From: Sulfuricella denitrificans skB26
Lineage (GTDB): Bacteria > Pseudomonadota > Gammaproteobacteria > Burkholderiales > Sulfuricellaceae
Assembly: GCF_000297055.2 (NCBI RefSeq)
Contig: NC_022357.1
Span: forward strand, 1,178,001-1,242,000
Length of the DNA: 64,000 bases
Direction of reading: 5' to 3'
Both the position numbers and the translations under genes were made by a program. Of the stretch, positions 10,047 to 20,459 are shown piece by piece (the stretch's first letter is position 1; every line of letters begins with the position of its first letter). The notes below the pieces were generated by a model. It was not told the DNA's origin. It made no database searches and was given only the letters and a program-made list of their open reading frames with translations.

Positions 10047-10415
10047 TTAATCAAGGCATCCGTAGTAAACAGAACAGCCTACGTTTCCATTCCAGCCTTC
10101 AGGGTGGGTTGTATCGATAATGCTTTTGGCCTGAGAAATTTCATCGGCCGTTCCGTGAAAAAAGAGAAGCAGCCTGTCGGCTTTTAATTCGGCTTCGTAA
10201 TCAGGAATGGTTTCCCTGGAAACGCAGCTATATTGTTCCGCGCCAAGTTCATTCAGGTCACCGACCATCGTTACTTTTTTTAAAATTTTGTTTTCATCCT
10301 TGCCGACGATGGACAGCTTGCTCATGTCCAGCCCGGCTTTGTGCAATTTCTTGACGGTGGCCTTGGCCAGAGTGTGATTTGCATAGGTGGCAACAAGAGA
10401 ATTGTTCTCTGACAT
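10047..10415 (-). CDS. Small stress-type protein resembling the general stress 17M / DUF1269-like domain
   Basis: A 122-residue cytosolic protein. The N-terminal pattern (NNSLVATYANHTLAKATVKK, then LHKAGLDMSKLSIVGKD) resembles the YflT/17M heat-induced stress domain, in which a strand-helix-strand unit starts many membrane-associated stress proteins. The start at 10415 is favoured by a GGAGG seven bases upstream; an upstream in-frame ATG overlaps that site. The fold match is by eye only. The neighbour at 10490-10906 has the same orientation. Confidence 0.6.
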   Translation of the reverse strand: MSENNSLVATYANHTLAKATVKKLHKAGLDMSKLSIVGKDENKILKKVTMVGDLNELGAEQYSCVSRETIPDYEAELKADRLLLFFHGTADEISQAKSIIDTTHPEGWNGNVGCSVYYGCLD

Positions 10416-10489
10416 GGTATGTACCTCCATAAGGGTAAACGCTACTGTTTACAGACTCGGTTCGACATGAAGCCACAAACTGCTGGGCC

Positions 10490-10906
10490 TCATGTCAGCT
10501 TGCTGGTCAGGTCGTCCAGAACCACGCAGGCTTCCTTGCTTGGGTCGTGCGGGTCGCGTAGCGCATTGATCTGGCACAGGTACTCATTGCCGAGGCTGTC
10601 GTGCAGATTGATATACGGGCTGGGACCATATTGATCAAAGGCGCTTGAATCGGCGAAGATGAATTCGAATTCACCGTTTATTTCTATTTCAAGTTTGCCA
10701 CCGTGGCTTGCTCCGTAATCGAGCCAGCGCGTATCGGTGTCGGCACCCGCGATCATGGGCGACATCCGTGATGTTTTCCTGTCGTGCCAGGCAACCATGA
10801 CAGGTTCGGTGATGTATGGATCTTTTTCAGCAAAAGAGGCAGCCAGTCCGCTGGCCATTTTGTAGTCCAGATCCATGCCTGAATAGTTGATGTGAGCTTC
10901 TTTCAT
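10490..10906 (-). CDS. Unknown soluble protein, 138 residues
   Basis: Not recognised. Strong ribosome-binding site (AAGGAG) 6-7 bases before the ATG at 10906 and a coherent acidic sequence make it a likely gene. No signal peptide, membrane segment or metal motif is visible. It lies upstream of the 17M-like gene on the same strand with a 74-base gap, so the two may be co-transcribed. A 23-bp inverted repeat lies about 130 bases upstream. Confidence 0.6.
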   Translation of the reverse strand: MKEAHINYSGMDLDYKMASGLAASFAEKDPYITEPVMVAWHDRKTSRMSPMIAGADTDTRWLDYGASHGGKLEIEINGEFEFIFADSSAFDQYGPSPYINLHDSLGNEYLCQINALRDPHDPSKEACVVLDDLTSKLT

Positions 10907-11292
10907 CTTTCTCTCCTTAGAATTAGAAGGCGTCCCAAAATTGAAGTAGGCCGCTGGTTCAATGTGAAGTCTGCGAAAGAGATTCTGTTGTTCTCAGACG
11001 ACATGCCTGAAATGAATTGCCTCTCAGGAAGCCAAATGAATAGTCATTATTCATTTTATAAATATAGCGTATTAGTTGAGTAAATCAATCGGGTAATATC
11101 TGTATTTTTAAATAGTAAAACGGAGTAGGTGAATTTAATGTACCGGTGGTTTTTCCTAGCCGAGTATTTGGAGAAACCCAAAGCCATACGTCTTTACGCT
11201 ACGGGAAAACACCGTGTATGCTCTTCTTCAGCAATGTCTTAAGGCATACAATTAGTTTTAGTGAAGTTAATTACCAATTAAAGGGGTGAGCG
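10907..11292 (+). other. Divergent intergenic region with two inverted repeats
   Basis: This AT-rich 386-base stretch separates the minus-strand small genes from gnd. It has a perfect 9-bp inverted repeat, AAATGAATA (11034-11042) and TATTCATTT (11048-11056), and a 7-bp pair TGTATGC (11215-11221) / GCATACA (11244-11250) 43 bases before gnd. Both are candidate operators or leader structures. No open frame is convincing. Confidence 0.5.
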
Positions 11293-12213
11293 ATGCGGCT
11301 AGCAATGGTGGGACTGGGGAAAATGGGCAGCAACATGGCGCGGCGGCTGCGTCGTGGCGGTATTGAAGTGGTCGGCTATGATCACTCGTTGGACATGGTG
11401 GTCAGTCTTGTTGCGGAGGAGGGCATGGTTGGGGCTTCTTCCGTAGAGGATGCGGTAAGCAAGCTCCAGTCGCCGCGCGTGGTCTGGCTGATGTTGCCAA
11501 GCGGAGAACCAACCGAGAAGCAAATCCGTGAGCTGGCTCCTTTGCTTGCCAAGGGCGATATCGTCATCGATGGCGGAAACTCCAATTACAAAGACAGCCA
11601 GCGCCGCGGCAACTGGCTGGCGGAGCAGGGTATCGGTTTCATGGACGCCGGCACATCAGGCGGTATATGGGGGCTGGACAACGGCTATTGCCTGATGGTG
11701 GGAGCGACCCCGGAAGTCGCGAAGATCATGGAGCCGGTTCTCAAGGCGCTGGCTCCCGCCGCAGATCGCGGCTGGGCGCATGTGGGTCCGGTCGGCTCGG
11801 GGCATTTCACCAAGATGATCCACAATGGTATCGAGTACGGCATGATGCAGGCGATGGCCGAAGGGTTGGAATTGCTGCGTGGAAAGCAGGAATTCTCGCT
11901 CGACCTGGCGGAGATCACAGAATTGTGGCGGCACAGTTCGGTAGTACGAAGCTGGCTGCTGGATCTGACCGCGGAGGCGTTAAAAAGCGATCAAGCCCTG
12001 GACAATGTGGCGCCTTATGTGGCTGACTCGGGCGAAGGGCGCTGGACCGTCGTGGAGGCGGTGGAGCAGGGCGTGGCGGCACCCGTTCTGACCCTGGCGC
12101 TGCAAATGCGTTTCGCCAGCCAGAATGAGACCGGCTACGGGTACCGCTTGCTCTCCATGATGCGGAACGCGTTTGGGGGTCATGCAGTGAAGCAGACGGG
12201 GGGAGGAAAATGA
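11293..12213 (+). CDS. gnd: 6-phosphogluconate dehydrogenase, decarboxylating (short YqeC/GntZ-type)
   Basis: Oxidises 6-phosphogluconate to ribulose 5-phosphate and CO2. It has the N-terminal Rossmann motif MVGLGKMGSNMARRL, IDGGNSNYKDS, FMDAGTSGGIWGL, and the substrate/catalytic segment GSGHFTKMIHNGIEYGMMQ. The 306-residue length places it in the short family, often NAD-preferring, rather than the 470-residue E. coli type. Its stop overlaps the zwf ATG (ATGA at 12210), so the two oxidative pentose-phosphate enzymes are co-translated. Cofactor preference is inferred from family length only. Confidence 0.93.
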   Translation: MRLAMVGLGKMGSNMARRLRRGGIEVVGYDHSLDMVVSLVAEEGMVGASSVEDAVSKLQSPRVVWLMLPSGEPTEKQIRELAPLLAKGDIVIDGGNSNYKDSQRRGNWLAEQGIGFMDAGTSGGIWGLDNGYCLMVGATPEVAKIMEPVLKALAPAADRGWAHVGPVGSGHFTKMIHNGIEYGMMQAMAEGLELLRGKQEFSLDLAEITELWRHSSVVRSWLLDLTAEALKSDQALDNVAPYVADSGEGRWTVVEAVEQGVAAPVLTLALQMRFASQNETGYGYRLLSMMRNAFGGHAVKQTGGGK

Positions 12214-13715
12214 AAACCCTGGAACCCTGCACCCTGGTGATTTTTGGTGCCGGGGGAAATTTGGCCCGGATCAAGTTGATCCCCGCGCTGTTTCGTCTTG
12301 AAATGGCAGGGCGCTTGCCGGAAAAAATGGTGATACTTTCCTCCAGCCTTGAACTGTGGACTCGCGAGCAGTGGCTGGACGAAGTGGCGACCATGCTGGG
12401 CAACAAGTACCCCCAAGGCTATGATGAGCATGCGTTCAAGCGATTCCGCGCCCGGCTTCATTATCATCCCAATCCGCCAGACGATGCGGATGCATATCGA
12501 AAGCTGCATAAACTTCTGGACGAGGACTCCACTTTTCCGCCCAATGCGGTGTTCTACATGTCTGTGCGGCCATCGGAATTTCCCGCCATCATCGAAAAGT
12601 TGGGCGGAGTCGACCTGCTCAAGGAGAAAAAAGGCTGGCGTCGTGTCGTCATCGAAAAGCCCTTCGGCCATGATCTGTTGAGCGCGCAAACCTTGCAGAG
12701 CAGTTTGTACAAACACTTGGACGAGCCGCAAATTTTTCGCATCGACCATTACCTGGGTAAAGGCACGGTGCAGAACATCATGGTGTTCCGCTTCGCCAAT
12801 ATTTTGCTGGAACCGCTGTGGAACCACCATTACATCGACCACGTTCAAATTACTCATTCCGAGACTCTGGGTGTGGAGTGTCGCGCTGATTATTACGAGA
12901 GTGCAGGGGCGCTGCGCGATATGATCCAGAGCCATCTAATGCAGCTGCTTGCGCTGGTGGCGATGGAGCCACCTGTGAGCATGACCCCTGAGCATTTGCG
13001 TGACGAGAAGGTCAAAGTGCTCAAGGCCATCCGGCCGATTACCCAGAACGCGGTGCATGCTCATGCCTTCCGCGGCCAGTATGCAAGTGGCACTATCGAT
13101 GGCAAGACGGTTCCTGGCTACATGGAGGCACCCGGCGTAGCGCCGGACAGTGTCACGGAAACTTATGCCGCGCTGAAGTTGTTCGTCGACAACTGGCGCT
13201 GGGCCGGGGTGCCATTTTACTTGCGCACGGGTAAGCGCATGGCGGAAAACAGTTCGGCAATCTGTATCCGTTTCAAAAATCCGCCGCAGAATCTGCTGCG
13301 GCAGGCCCATCACGAACGCTCTCACCCCAACTGGATTTTGCTCGGCATCCAGCCTAACGACTGCCTGAAAATGGAACTGCAGGTCAAGGTTCCGGGGTTG
13401 GATCTGAACACGCGCACGATTAGCCTGGATGCGACTTACCGCAAGGGTAGCGACGAGGATTACGACGCCTATGAAGGATTGCTGCTGGATGTGATGCTGG
13501 GCGATCACTCGCTATTTCTGCGCATCGACGAGGTGGAGTCAGCATGGCGCGTCGTGGATCCGGTGTTGAAAGTCTGGTCGATGGAGCGCGATTTCATCAA
13601 CTCCTATCCCGCCGGCAGTTGGGGGCCGCGCGGCACCTACCGCCTGTTCGACCGAGACGACCAGTTCTGGAGGCATTCGCTCGATATCAATGGCGGTGAT
13701 TCGCAGGCTTATTAA
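12210..13715 (+). CDS. zwf: Glucose-6-phosphate 1-dehydrogenase
   Basis: Oxidises glucose 6-phosphate to 6-phosphogluconolactone. The cofactor-binding motif FGAGGNLARIKLIPALF is at about residues 11-27, the substrate motif RIDHYLGKG near residue 178, and RTGKRMAE further on; the 501-residue length is normal. GAGGNLAR replaces the more usual GASGDLA/TKRK, which might alter coenzyme preference. It is translationally coupled to gnd and ends 15 bases before a bidirectional terminator. No lactonase gene (pgl) follows, unlike many zwf operons. Confidence 0.95.
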   Translation: MKTLEPCTLVIFGAGGNLARIKLIPALFRLEMAGRLPEKMVILSSSLELWTREQWLDEVATMLGNKYPQGYDEHAFKRFRARLHYHPNPPDDADAYRKLHKLLDEDSTFPPNAVFYMSVRPSEFPAIIEKLGGVDLLKEKKGWRRVVIEKPFGHDLLSAQTLQSSLYKHLDEPQIFRIDHYLGKGTVQNIMVFRFANILLEPLWNHHYIDHVQITHSETLGVECRADYYESAGALRDMIQSHLMQLLALVAMEPPVSMTPEHLRDEKVKVLKAIRPITQNAVHAHAFRGQYASGTIDGKTVPGYMEAPGVAPDSVTETYAALKLFVDNWRWAGVPFYLRTGKRMAENSSAICIRFKNPPQNLLRQAHHERSHPNWILLGIQPNDCLKMELQVKVPGLDLNTRTISLDATYRKGSDEDYDAYEGLLLDVMLGDHSLFLRIDEVESAWRVVDPVLKVWSMERDFINSYPAGSWGPRGTYRLFDRDDQFWRHSLDINGGDSQAY

Positions 13716-13730
13716 GGGCCGAAGGAGATA

Positions 13731-13761
13731 AAAAAAGCCAGCCTAAGCGGCTGGCTTTTTT
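13731..13761. terminator. Bidirectional Rho-independent terminator
   Basis: A perfect stem GCCAGCC / GGCTGGC with loop TAAGC (13744-13748), flanked by six A on the left and six T on the right, so it can end transcription from both sides. It ends zwf on the plus strand and the gltX/tRNA transcript on the minus strand. Confidence 0.92.
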
Positions 13762-13766
13762 AATGT

Positions 13767-13843
13767 TGGCGGAGTGGACGGGACTCGAACCCGCGACCCC
13801 CGGCGTGACAGGCCGGTATTCTAACCAACTGAACTACCACTCC
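13767..13843 (-). tRNA. tRNA-Asp (GTC)
   Basis: A 77-base cloverleaf including an encoded CCA. The 5' strand begins GGAGTGG and pairs with the CCACTCC end; the T-loop has GGTTCGAGTCC. The anticodon GTC is at 13807-13809 on the complementary strand. It is the last of three tandem tRNAs downstream of gltX. Confidence 0.96.
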
Positions 13844-13920
13844 AAACTGCTCGATCAAGCACCAATTCAGACTTGGTGCAAAATCAAGGGGCCCGGATTT
13901 CTCCAGGCCCCTGATTAGAC

Positions 13921-13996
13921 TGGCGTCCCCAACGAGATTCGAACTCGTGTTATCGCCGTGAAAGGGCGGTGTCCTAGGCCTCTAGACGATGGGGAC
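13921..13996 (-). tRNA. tRNA-Glu (TTC)
   Basis: A 76-base cloverleaf with encoded CCA, 5' end GTCCCCATCGTCTAGAGG, anticodon TTC at 13960-13962 (complement), and the T-loop GTTCGAATC. It is close to the E. coli tRNA-Glu sequence. It lies in the transcript downstream of gltX, whose product charges it. Confidence 0.96.
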
Positions 13997-14007
13997 CTAA
14001 TAAAACT

Positions 14008-14083
<76 letters not shown>

Positions 14084-14137
14084 GAAAGGCCGCCACTATA
14101 CTTGGCGCTGGGGTTGCTTGTCAACAGGATTGTGCGG

Positions 14138-15526
14138 CTATGCAAAGCTTTTCATGTGCGCTGAAATCCGTTTCAGAGTTTCCTCGCGACCGATCAATTC
14201 TAACACAGCATCAACTGAAGGTGTTTGCGTTTCTCCGGTGACAAGCAGGCGCAGCGGCATTGCCAGTTTGGGAAATTTAAGGCCGTGTTCGGCCACGACC
14301 GATTTCATGAGGCCGTTGATGGACTGCTTGTTCCATTCCACCTGGCCCAGTTTTTCCTGAAATTCACGGACTACCGGGATGATTTCCGGCGTGAGATGCT
14401 CGGCCATCAGTTCGGGCGAGGGTGTCAACGGCCGGTAGAAATACACGGCGGCGTCGGCAAGCTCTTCGACGGTGTTTACTCGCTCTTTGAGCAGGTCGAT
14501 AACCGCTTCCATGCTCGGTCCGGTTTCGGGGTTGCAGCAGTCTGTTTCAAGAAACGGCACGACCAATTCGGACAAGCGTTTGCTGTCGGTTTTCTTGAGG
14601 TACTGCTGGTTGAGCCAGAGCAGTTTTTCCGGATTGAATTTGGCTGGCGATTTCGAGATTGAATCGAGGTCGAACCATTCGACGAACTGGTCGAGATCGA
14701 ATACCTCCTCATCACCGTGTGCCCAGCCCAGGCGCGCCAGGTAATTCAGCAGTGCCTCCGGCAGGTAGCCATCTTCCAGGTACTGCATCACGCTGACCGC
14801 GCCGTGTCGTTTCGACAGGCGTTCGCCGTCGTGACCCAGGATCATCGGCACATGGGCATATTGCGGCAGTGGCGCGTTCAGCGCCTTGAGGATGTTGATC
14901 TGGCGTGGGGTGTTGTTGAGGTGGTCGTCGCCGCGGATAACGTGGGTGATGTTCATGTCCCAGTCGTCGATCACCACGCAGAAATTGTAGGTCGGCGTGC
15001 CATCGCTACGCGCAATGATCAGGTCGTCCAGCTCGCCATTGCTGACCACGACACGGCCCTTGACCATGTCGTCGATGACCACCGCGCCGTCGAGCGGATT
15101 CTTGAAGCGAATCACGGGCTGAACGCCGGCGGGCGGAGTGGCTTTGGAGTCGCGCCAGCGGCGGTCGTAGCGTGGCTTCAGACCGGCTGCCTGTTGTTCC
15201 TCGCGTAACTTGTCCAGCTCTTCCCGGCTGGCGTAGCAATGATATGCTTTGCCCTCGTCCAGGAGTTGCTGGAGTACTACCTTGTAGCGCTCCATGCGCT
15301 GCATCTGGTAGAAAGGGCCTTCGTCGTAGCCGAGGCCGAGCCAGTTCATGCCGTCCAGAATGGCCTGCACCGATTCTTCGGTGGAGCGCTCAAGGTCGGT
15401 GTCTTCGACGCGCAGGATGAAAGTGCCTTTGTGCTTGCGCGCGTAGGCCCATGAAAACAGGGCGGTGCGGGCGCCGCCGATATGCAGGTAGCCGGTAGGG
15501 CTGGGAGCGAAACGAGTGCGGACCAT
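14138..15526 (-). CDS. gltX: Glutamyl-tRNA synthetase
   Basis: Charges tRNA-Glu. Class I motifs are present: the HIGH-like [19 protein letters not shown] at residues 6-24 and the KMSKS-like RLSKRHGA. The length of 462 residues is normal, and the C-terminal anticodon-binding domain is complete. It reads on the minus strand directly into tRNA-Ala, tRNA-Glu and tRNA-Asp with only 54 bases between, so the synthetase and its substrate tRNA may share a transcript. Confidence 0.97.
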   Translation of the reverse strand: MVRTRFAPSPTGYLHIGGARTALFSWAYARKHKGTFILRVEDTDLERSTEESVQAILDGMNWLGLGYDEGPFYQMQRMERYKVVLQQLLDEGKAYHCYASREELDKLREEQQAAGLKPRYDRRWRDSKATPPAGVQPVIRFKNPLDGAVVIDDMVKGRVVVSNGELDDLIIARSDGTPTYNFCVVIDDWDMNITHVIRGDDHLNNTPRQINILKALNAPLPQYAHVPMILGHDGERLSKRHGAVSVMQYLEDGYLPEALLNYLARLGWAHGDEEVFDLDQFVEWFDLDSISKSPAKFNPEKLLWLNQQYLKKTDSKRLSELVVPFLETDCCNPETGPSMEAVIDLLKERVNTVEELADAAVYFYRPLTPSPELMAEHLTPEIIPVVREFQEKLGQVEWNKQSINGLMKSVVAEHGLKFPKLAMPLRLLVTGETQTPSVDAVLELIGREETLKRISAHMKSFA

Positions 15527-15619
15527 GTTCTTTTACGGGAGGATAAAAGTGCCTATTTTACGACAATCGTGGTTAAACTTCGTAGAAATTGAGTGGGCTG
15601 AATATGCGCCAGCACGGGC

Positions 15620-15648
15620 TTGCCCCCCCGTGCGGTTTCCGCTAGAAT
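15620..15648 (+). promoter_or_regulatory. Sigma-70-type promoter for tRNA-Val
   Basis: TTGCCC (15620-15625), 17-base spacer, TAGAAT (15643-15648), with the tRNA 5' end 11 bases after the -10 box. The sequence TAGAATGC also precedes tRNA-Ser at 25319, supporting a shared tRNA promoter form. Confidence 0.6.
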
Positions 15649-15658
15649 GCCCGGCTTC

Positions 15659-15733
15659 GGGAGATTAGCTCAGCGGTAGAGCATCCGCCTCACACGCGGG
15701 GGGCCACTGGTTCGATCCCAGTATCTCCCACCA
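15659..15733 (+). tRNA. tRNA-Val (CAC)
   Basis: A 75-base cloverleaf: acceptor GGGAGAT pairs with ATCTCCC, followed by A and an encoded CCA. Anticodon loop CTCACAC gives CAC (15691-15693); the T-loop is GGTTCGATCCC. It stands alone on the plus strand. Confidence 0.95.
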
Positions 15734-15945
15734 AATACCATGGTTCGCTAAGCTTGTCCTTGTGCCGTTAAGCATAACCAAGCCAGCTTGCCAAGCTATG
15801 CTTTATTTCACATCCGGCCACATTTTGGTTTATCGGTTTTTGATACTAGACCGTTGAGCCGTCAGCCATCTGAGCCTTCCCGAACCTGCTTTATCAGCAC
15901 GAACGTATTACGCACGTTGCCCATCTCATTGACGCGTCAAGGGGT

Positions 15946-16986
15946 CTACAGAACCAGCGATGACGCAGCCGGAAGCACACTATTCGCCTCCACCAGCGTC
16001 CGCGCCCGCAACTGCCCGCAACCGCCCTCCACATCCTGCCCCGCGGACTGGCGCAACGTGGTGAGGATGCCGCGCCCGTGCAGGCTGCGCGCCATCTCGA
16101 TAGCCCGCTCCCAGCTTGGGCGCCGGTAGTCGAAGCCGTCGATACTGTTGTAGGGGATCAGGTTCATGATTGCGTATTTGCCGTCCAGCAGACGTGCAAT
16201 ACCCTCTAACTCTGTATCCGTGTCATTGATCCCTTCGAGCAGGGTCCACTGGTACTGAATGGGGTAGCCGGTGCTACGGGCGTAGGTCTCGCCCAGTTCC
16301 ACCAGTTGAGTTGGCGTGATGTCCGGTGCCTTGGGGAGCAGACGCCGGCGCAGGGCGGTGTCGGTAGTGTGCAAGGAGATGGCCAGGGCGGGCTTCACCG
16401 TGGCCTGTGACAGCCGCTCGAACACGCGCAGGTCACCGACGGTGGAAAAGACCAGGTTTTTGTGAGCGATGCCGCCCTCCGTGCCGAGCAGGTCGATGGC
16501 CTCCAGCACATTGTCCAGATTGTGGGCTGGTTCCCCCATGCCCATGAAGACGACCTTCTTCACTGCTCGACGGCTGCGGGCCAGGACTACCTGGGCGACG
16601 ATTTCGGCGCTGCCCAGCTGGCGCAGCAGGCCGTTGCGGCCAGTCATGCAGAATACGCAGCCCACGGCACAGCCGACCTGGGTGGAGACGCACAGCCCCT
16701 CCCGGGGCAGCAGCACGCTTTCCACCGTCTGGCCATCTGCTAGCTGCACCAGCAGCCGGACCGAGCCATCCTCACCGGGGTGCTTGGAATGCAGGCGCGC
16801 TAACCCCTGCAACTCGGCGGTGAGGCCGGGTATGGCATCGCGCACGGCCAGGGGCAGAAAGCTCTCGGCGCGCTGCCTTTTGGTGTCCAGGGACAGACCC
16901 TGAGCCCAGGCTCGCAGCACGCGCCCCTCATGGCAAGGCGCTGCGCCCAAGTCGCGCAGACGTTGTCGGATATCTTGAATACGCAT
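15946..16986 (-). CDS. RlmN/Cfr-family radical SAM RNA methyltransferase
   Basis: Family enzymes methylate A2503 of 23S rRNA (RlmN at C2, Cfr at C8) or tRNA A37. The radical SAM cluster motif is C106-x3-C110-x2-C113. The two cysteines needed for the methylation mechanism are also present, C99 in EGLCVSTQVG and C323 in DVEGGCGQL. The start at 16986 (MRIQDIRQRL) is preferred to an upstream ATG. At 346 residues it is somewhat shorter than E. coli RlmN, with a divergent N-terminus, so it may be the second RlmN-like type rather than the housekeeping enzyme. It follows hflX by 68 bases on the same strand. Confidence 0.85.
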   Translation of the reverse strand: MRIQDIRQRLRDLGAAPCHEGRVLRAWAQGLSLDTKRQRAESFLPLAVRDAIPGLTAELQGLARLHSKHPGEDGSVRLLVQLADGQTVESVLLPREGLCVSTQVGCAVGCVFCMTGRNGLLRQLGSAEIVAQVVLARSRRAVKKVVFMGMGEPAHNLDNVLEAIDLLGTEGGIAHKNLVFSTVGDLRVFERLSQATVKPALAISLHTTDTALRRRLLPKAPDITPTQLVELGETYARSTGYPIQYQWTLLEGINDTDTELEGIARLLDGKYAIMNLIPYNSIDGFDYRRPSWERAIEMARSLHGRGILTTLRQSAGQDVEGGCGQLRARTLVEANSVLPAASSLVL

Positions 16987-17054
16987 GGATGGGGGCGGAT
17001 GATAGCACGGGAGGTGCGGATGCCTTTGCATTGCATCCTGTGTGGAACATCAGG

Positions 17055-18410
<1,356 letters not shown>

Positions 18411-18848
18411 TCGGGGACTGCTTCTCTTAGTGGGAGTAGCCGCATAGTATATCCCTGACTATGCAACAGTCGCCGGTATTGACCATGCTTAGTCCCCACG
18501 TCCAAGCCTTCAGCCTGTCTCGAGCTCGGCATTCCAGAACGGCCTATCACAGTTTCGGGCCCGACGCGCGACTACTCAATATTCGATAGTAGACGTTCAA
18601 ATTGAGCAACTATTGGTTACATCGAATGACTGCAAAGGCCGAACAAAAGAAAATCGTGCTGCTCAGCCTGAGCTTTTGCTTCTGGCACGCAGCCGAACCT
18701 TGATACCAATGTCCGCTGTGGAGAAAGGTTTACAGGCGCTATCGACCCGGAACGGTCATACGGCCATGTAAATACCCTGCCCGAAAGCCGACCATCGTGA
18801 TGTGCAACAACCGACACTGAACGGTCATTCAAAGTTTGAAACCAGTAA
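18411..18848. other. Gene-poor stretch between hflX and the PEP-CTERM gene
   Basis: I see no convincing gene in these 440 bases. The motif GAACGGTCAT occurs twice (near 18750 and 18818) in a region with short degenerate similarity to itself, suggesting a decayed repeat. The hflX promoter should lie at its left edge. Confidence 0.4.
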
Positions 18849-18876
18849 CAAAAAACGGCGACCAATTGGTCGCCGT
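18849..18876 (-). terminator. Rho-independent terminator of the PEP-CTERM gene
   Basis: A perfect palindromic stem ACGGCGACCAA / TTGGTCGCCGT (18855-18876), followed on the minus strand by a run of six to seven U (AAAAAA at 18849-18855 on plus). It lies 21 bases after the stop of the gene at 18898. Confidence 0.9.
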
Positions 18877-18897
18877 CTTGGTAAGCGAAAGCGTTTA

Positions 18898-19659
18898 TTA
18901 AACTGGTTTGCGCTTCCGTGCAATACCCGCCAAGCCAATCAAGCCAGAGCCGAGAAGCCAGGCAGCCGTGGGGACGGGAACAACTTGCACATCGATGCCC
19001 ACGGTGCCGACTGCCGCAGGGAAAGCGGTATTAGTGGTAGCCGTCAGATAGAAGCTGTACTCGCCTAGCGCGTTGGGATTGAACGCACCACCCGGCGCGG
19101 TGATGACACCGGGGATTGAGACTGAAAAGGACGAGAACAACAGGTTCTGTGAATCCTGGGTCACAGTCATGGTGCTGGGATTACCGCCGCCGGCGATGAT
19201 TGCATTATTGACGTTAATGACACCGAGGCTGCCCACTGGAGTATTCGCGCCAGGATTGAAGTCGTAGTAGAGATTGAAATTGTAATCAGACAGGTGGCTG
19301 GGACCGGACACGCCAACGAAAAAGCCGAAGTTCCACAGTGCGCCTTGGCTGGCGCTGGGACAACCCACCGGGTCGGTTGCTATACCGCAGTTGCTACCGG
19401 ACCCTGCGTAAAAGACACCCGCGCCATTATTGGTGACTGTGGGGTTGGAATAGCGGCCATGGGCGGTCAGACCGAGGGTGATCTGATCACTTCCATTCAC
19501 AAACACCGAACTGGCGGCGACCGCATTATTCGGAATACCGCTGCCGCCAAAAGTCACGGGCAGTGTGCCAAAAGTCTGGAAGACGGTCGTAGCCATGGCC
19601 GTGATCGGCGCTGACATGATCAACGCCGCGATGGTGAACTTCATTGCATGATTTTTCAT
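18898..19659 (-). CDS. Exported protein with PEP-CTERM/VPxPA-type sorting signal
   Basis: A 253-residue secreted protein. It has an N-terminal signal peptide (MKFTIAALIMSAPITAMA), a low-complexity Gly/Asn/Thr/Ser-rich beta-type body, and a C-terminal tripartite signal: VPVPTAAWLLGSG, a hydrophobic segment, and the basic tail RKRKPV. This is the VPxPA variant of the PEP-CTERM signal, processed by an exosortase that must be encoded elsewhere. Such proteins usually go to the cell surface or exopolysaccharide matrix. GGAGGA lies 5 bases before the ATG at 19659. A sigma-54-type promoter lies about 90 bases upstream. Confidence 0.85.
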   Translation of the reverse strand: MKNHAMKFTIAALIMSAPITAMATTVFQTFGTLPVTFGGSGIPNNAVAASSVFVNGSDQITLGLTAHGRYSNPTVTNNGAGVFYAGSGSNCGIATDPVGCPSASQGALWNFGFFVGVSGPSHLSDYNFNLYYDFNPGANTPVGSLGVINVNNAIIAGGGNPSTMTVTQDSQNLLFSSFSVSIPGVITAPGGAFNPNALGEYSFYLTATTNTAFPAAVGTVGIDVQVVPVPTAAWLLGSGLIGLAGIARKRKPV

Positions 19660-19750
19660 TAATTCCTCCAGTTTTTTTATGTCTTTAATTATGTACCTGG
19701 CGCGTTTGGAGTGAAGTGCACGCGACTTCTAGGTATCGAAGGATGCATCA

Positions 19751-19766
19751 TGCAAATATCATGCCG
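19751..19766 (-). promoter_or_regulatory. Candidate sigma-54 (-24/-12) promoter of the PEP-CTERM gene
   Basis: Read on the minus strand the sequence is CGGCATG-ATAT-TTGCA, matching the RpoN consensus TGGCACG-N4-TTGCA with exact GG-N10-GC spacing. It would give a leader of roughly 80 bases before the ATG at 19659. PEP-CTERM genes of betaproteobacteria are known to be under PrsK/PrsR and RpoN control in some species, which makes the match plausible. Confidence 0.6.
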
Positions 19767-20459
19767 GTTAGCACAAACATACCGGGATACCAATGTTTAT
19801 TAGGATTTACAAGCAAGAGAGCTAGAGACGATGAAGTGGAAATTGTAAAGTTATCCGACAAAGAACCACGAGAATTCCTCTTTGAGGCACCATCGGATGT
19901 TCGTTTATTACCTGCAATAGCAATGACAACGCGATGTTCAGGCAAGTAAAGAATTTCGACAACATTTCATAATCATGAGTGGCGTTTGAATGTCTAAAAT
20001 TGGCATATACGTGATAAATAGGGGGGTGTACCAGTTTCGACTAGTTCAAAGAATTCCGACAATCACCTGAATTTATCTCGTACGTCTGTTCCTGGCACTG
20101 AACCGAAGGCCATGTCATGCAACTACTTTGCTAGAAAGCTGTCGTTCGCCAGCTTCTACTTATGGCACACTTCAGCCAAAAATCTTTATTTGATTTTCCG
20201 CTAAAAACTCCCATGCAAATGAAAATCCCTATAGGCAAAAATGGCTTACAGAAATGTAAGCTGGTATCATTCTTCACCTTCTGCATGGCAGCTCAGGAGG
20301 TAGGGGCGGGTTGGGCAAAATGCCCAGAAAATCTTGAGGCAGCCCCTTCGGTATGGAAGCCATAACTTGTCTGAACGTGAATTGGTGGTCTCCAACGCCT
20401 TGCTTTTAATGAAATAATATTATTTGCCACTATTCCCTTTGTTTTGTTCTGTCCGGCCG
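19767..20459. other. Gene-poor, AT-rich stretch upstream of lolA
   Basis: Roughly 690 bases with no convincing coding sequence, tRNA or terminator. Short open frames exist on both strands but lack ribosome-binding sites and look random. The left edge should contain activator sites for the sigma-54 promoter; the right edge the lolA promoter. Confidence 0.4.

Noticed and set aside
11140-11260. Leader upstream of gnd considered as a c-di-GMP (GEMM) riboswitch because of AAAGCCA and CTACGGG
   Set aside because: The conserved GEMM core and spacing are absent.
18617-18865. 82-residue frame on the minus strand with W/R-rich sequence
   Set aside because: Overlaps a terminator and the repeat-like GAACGGTCAT sequence; looks like a chance frame in decayed repeat DNA.
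19716-19949. Open frames on both strands upstream of the PEP-CTERM gene
   Set aside because: No ribosome-binding site and they cover the promoter region.
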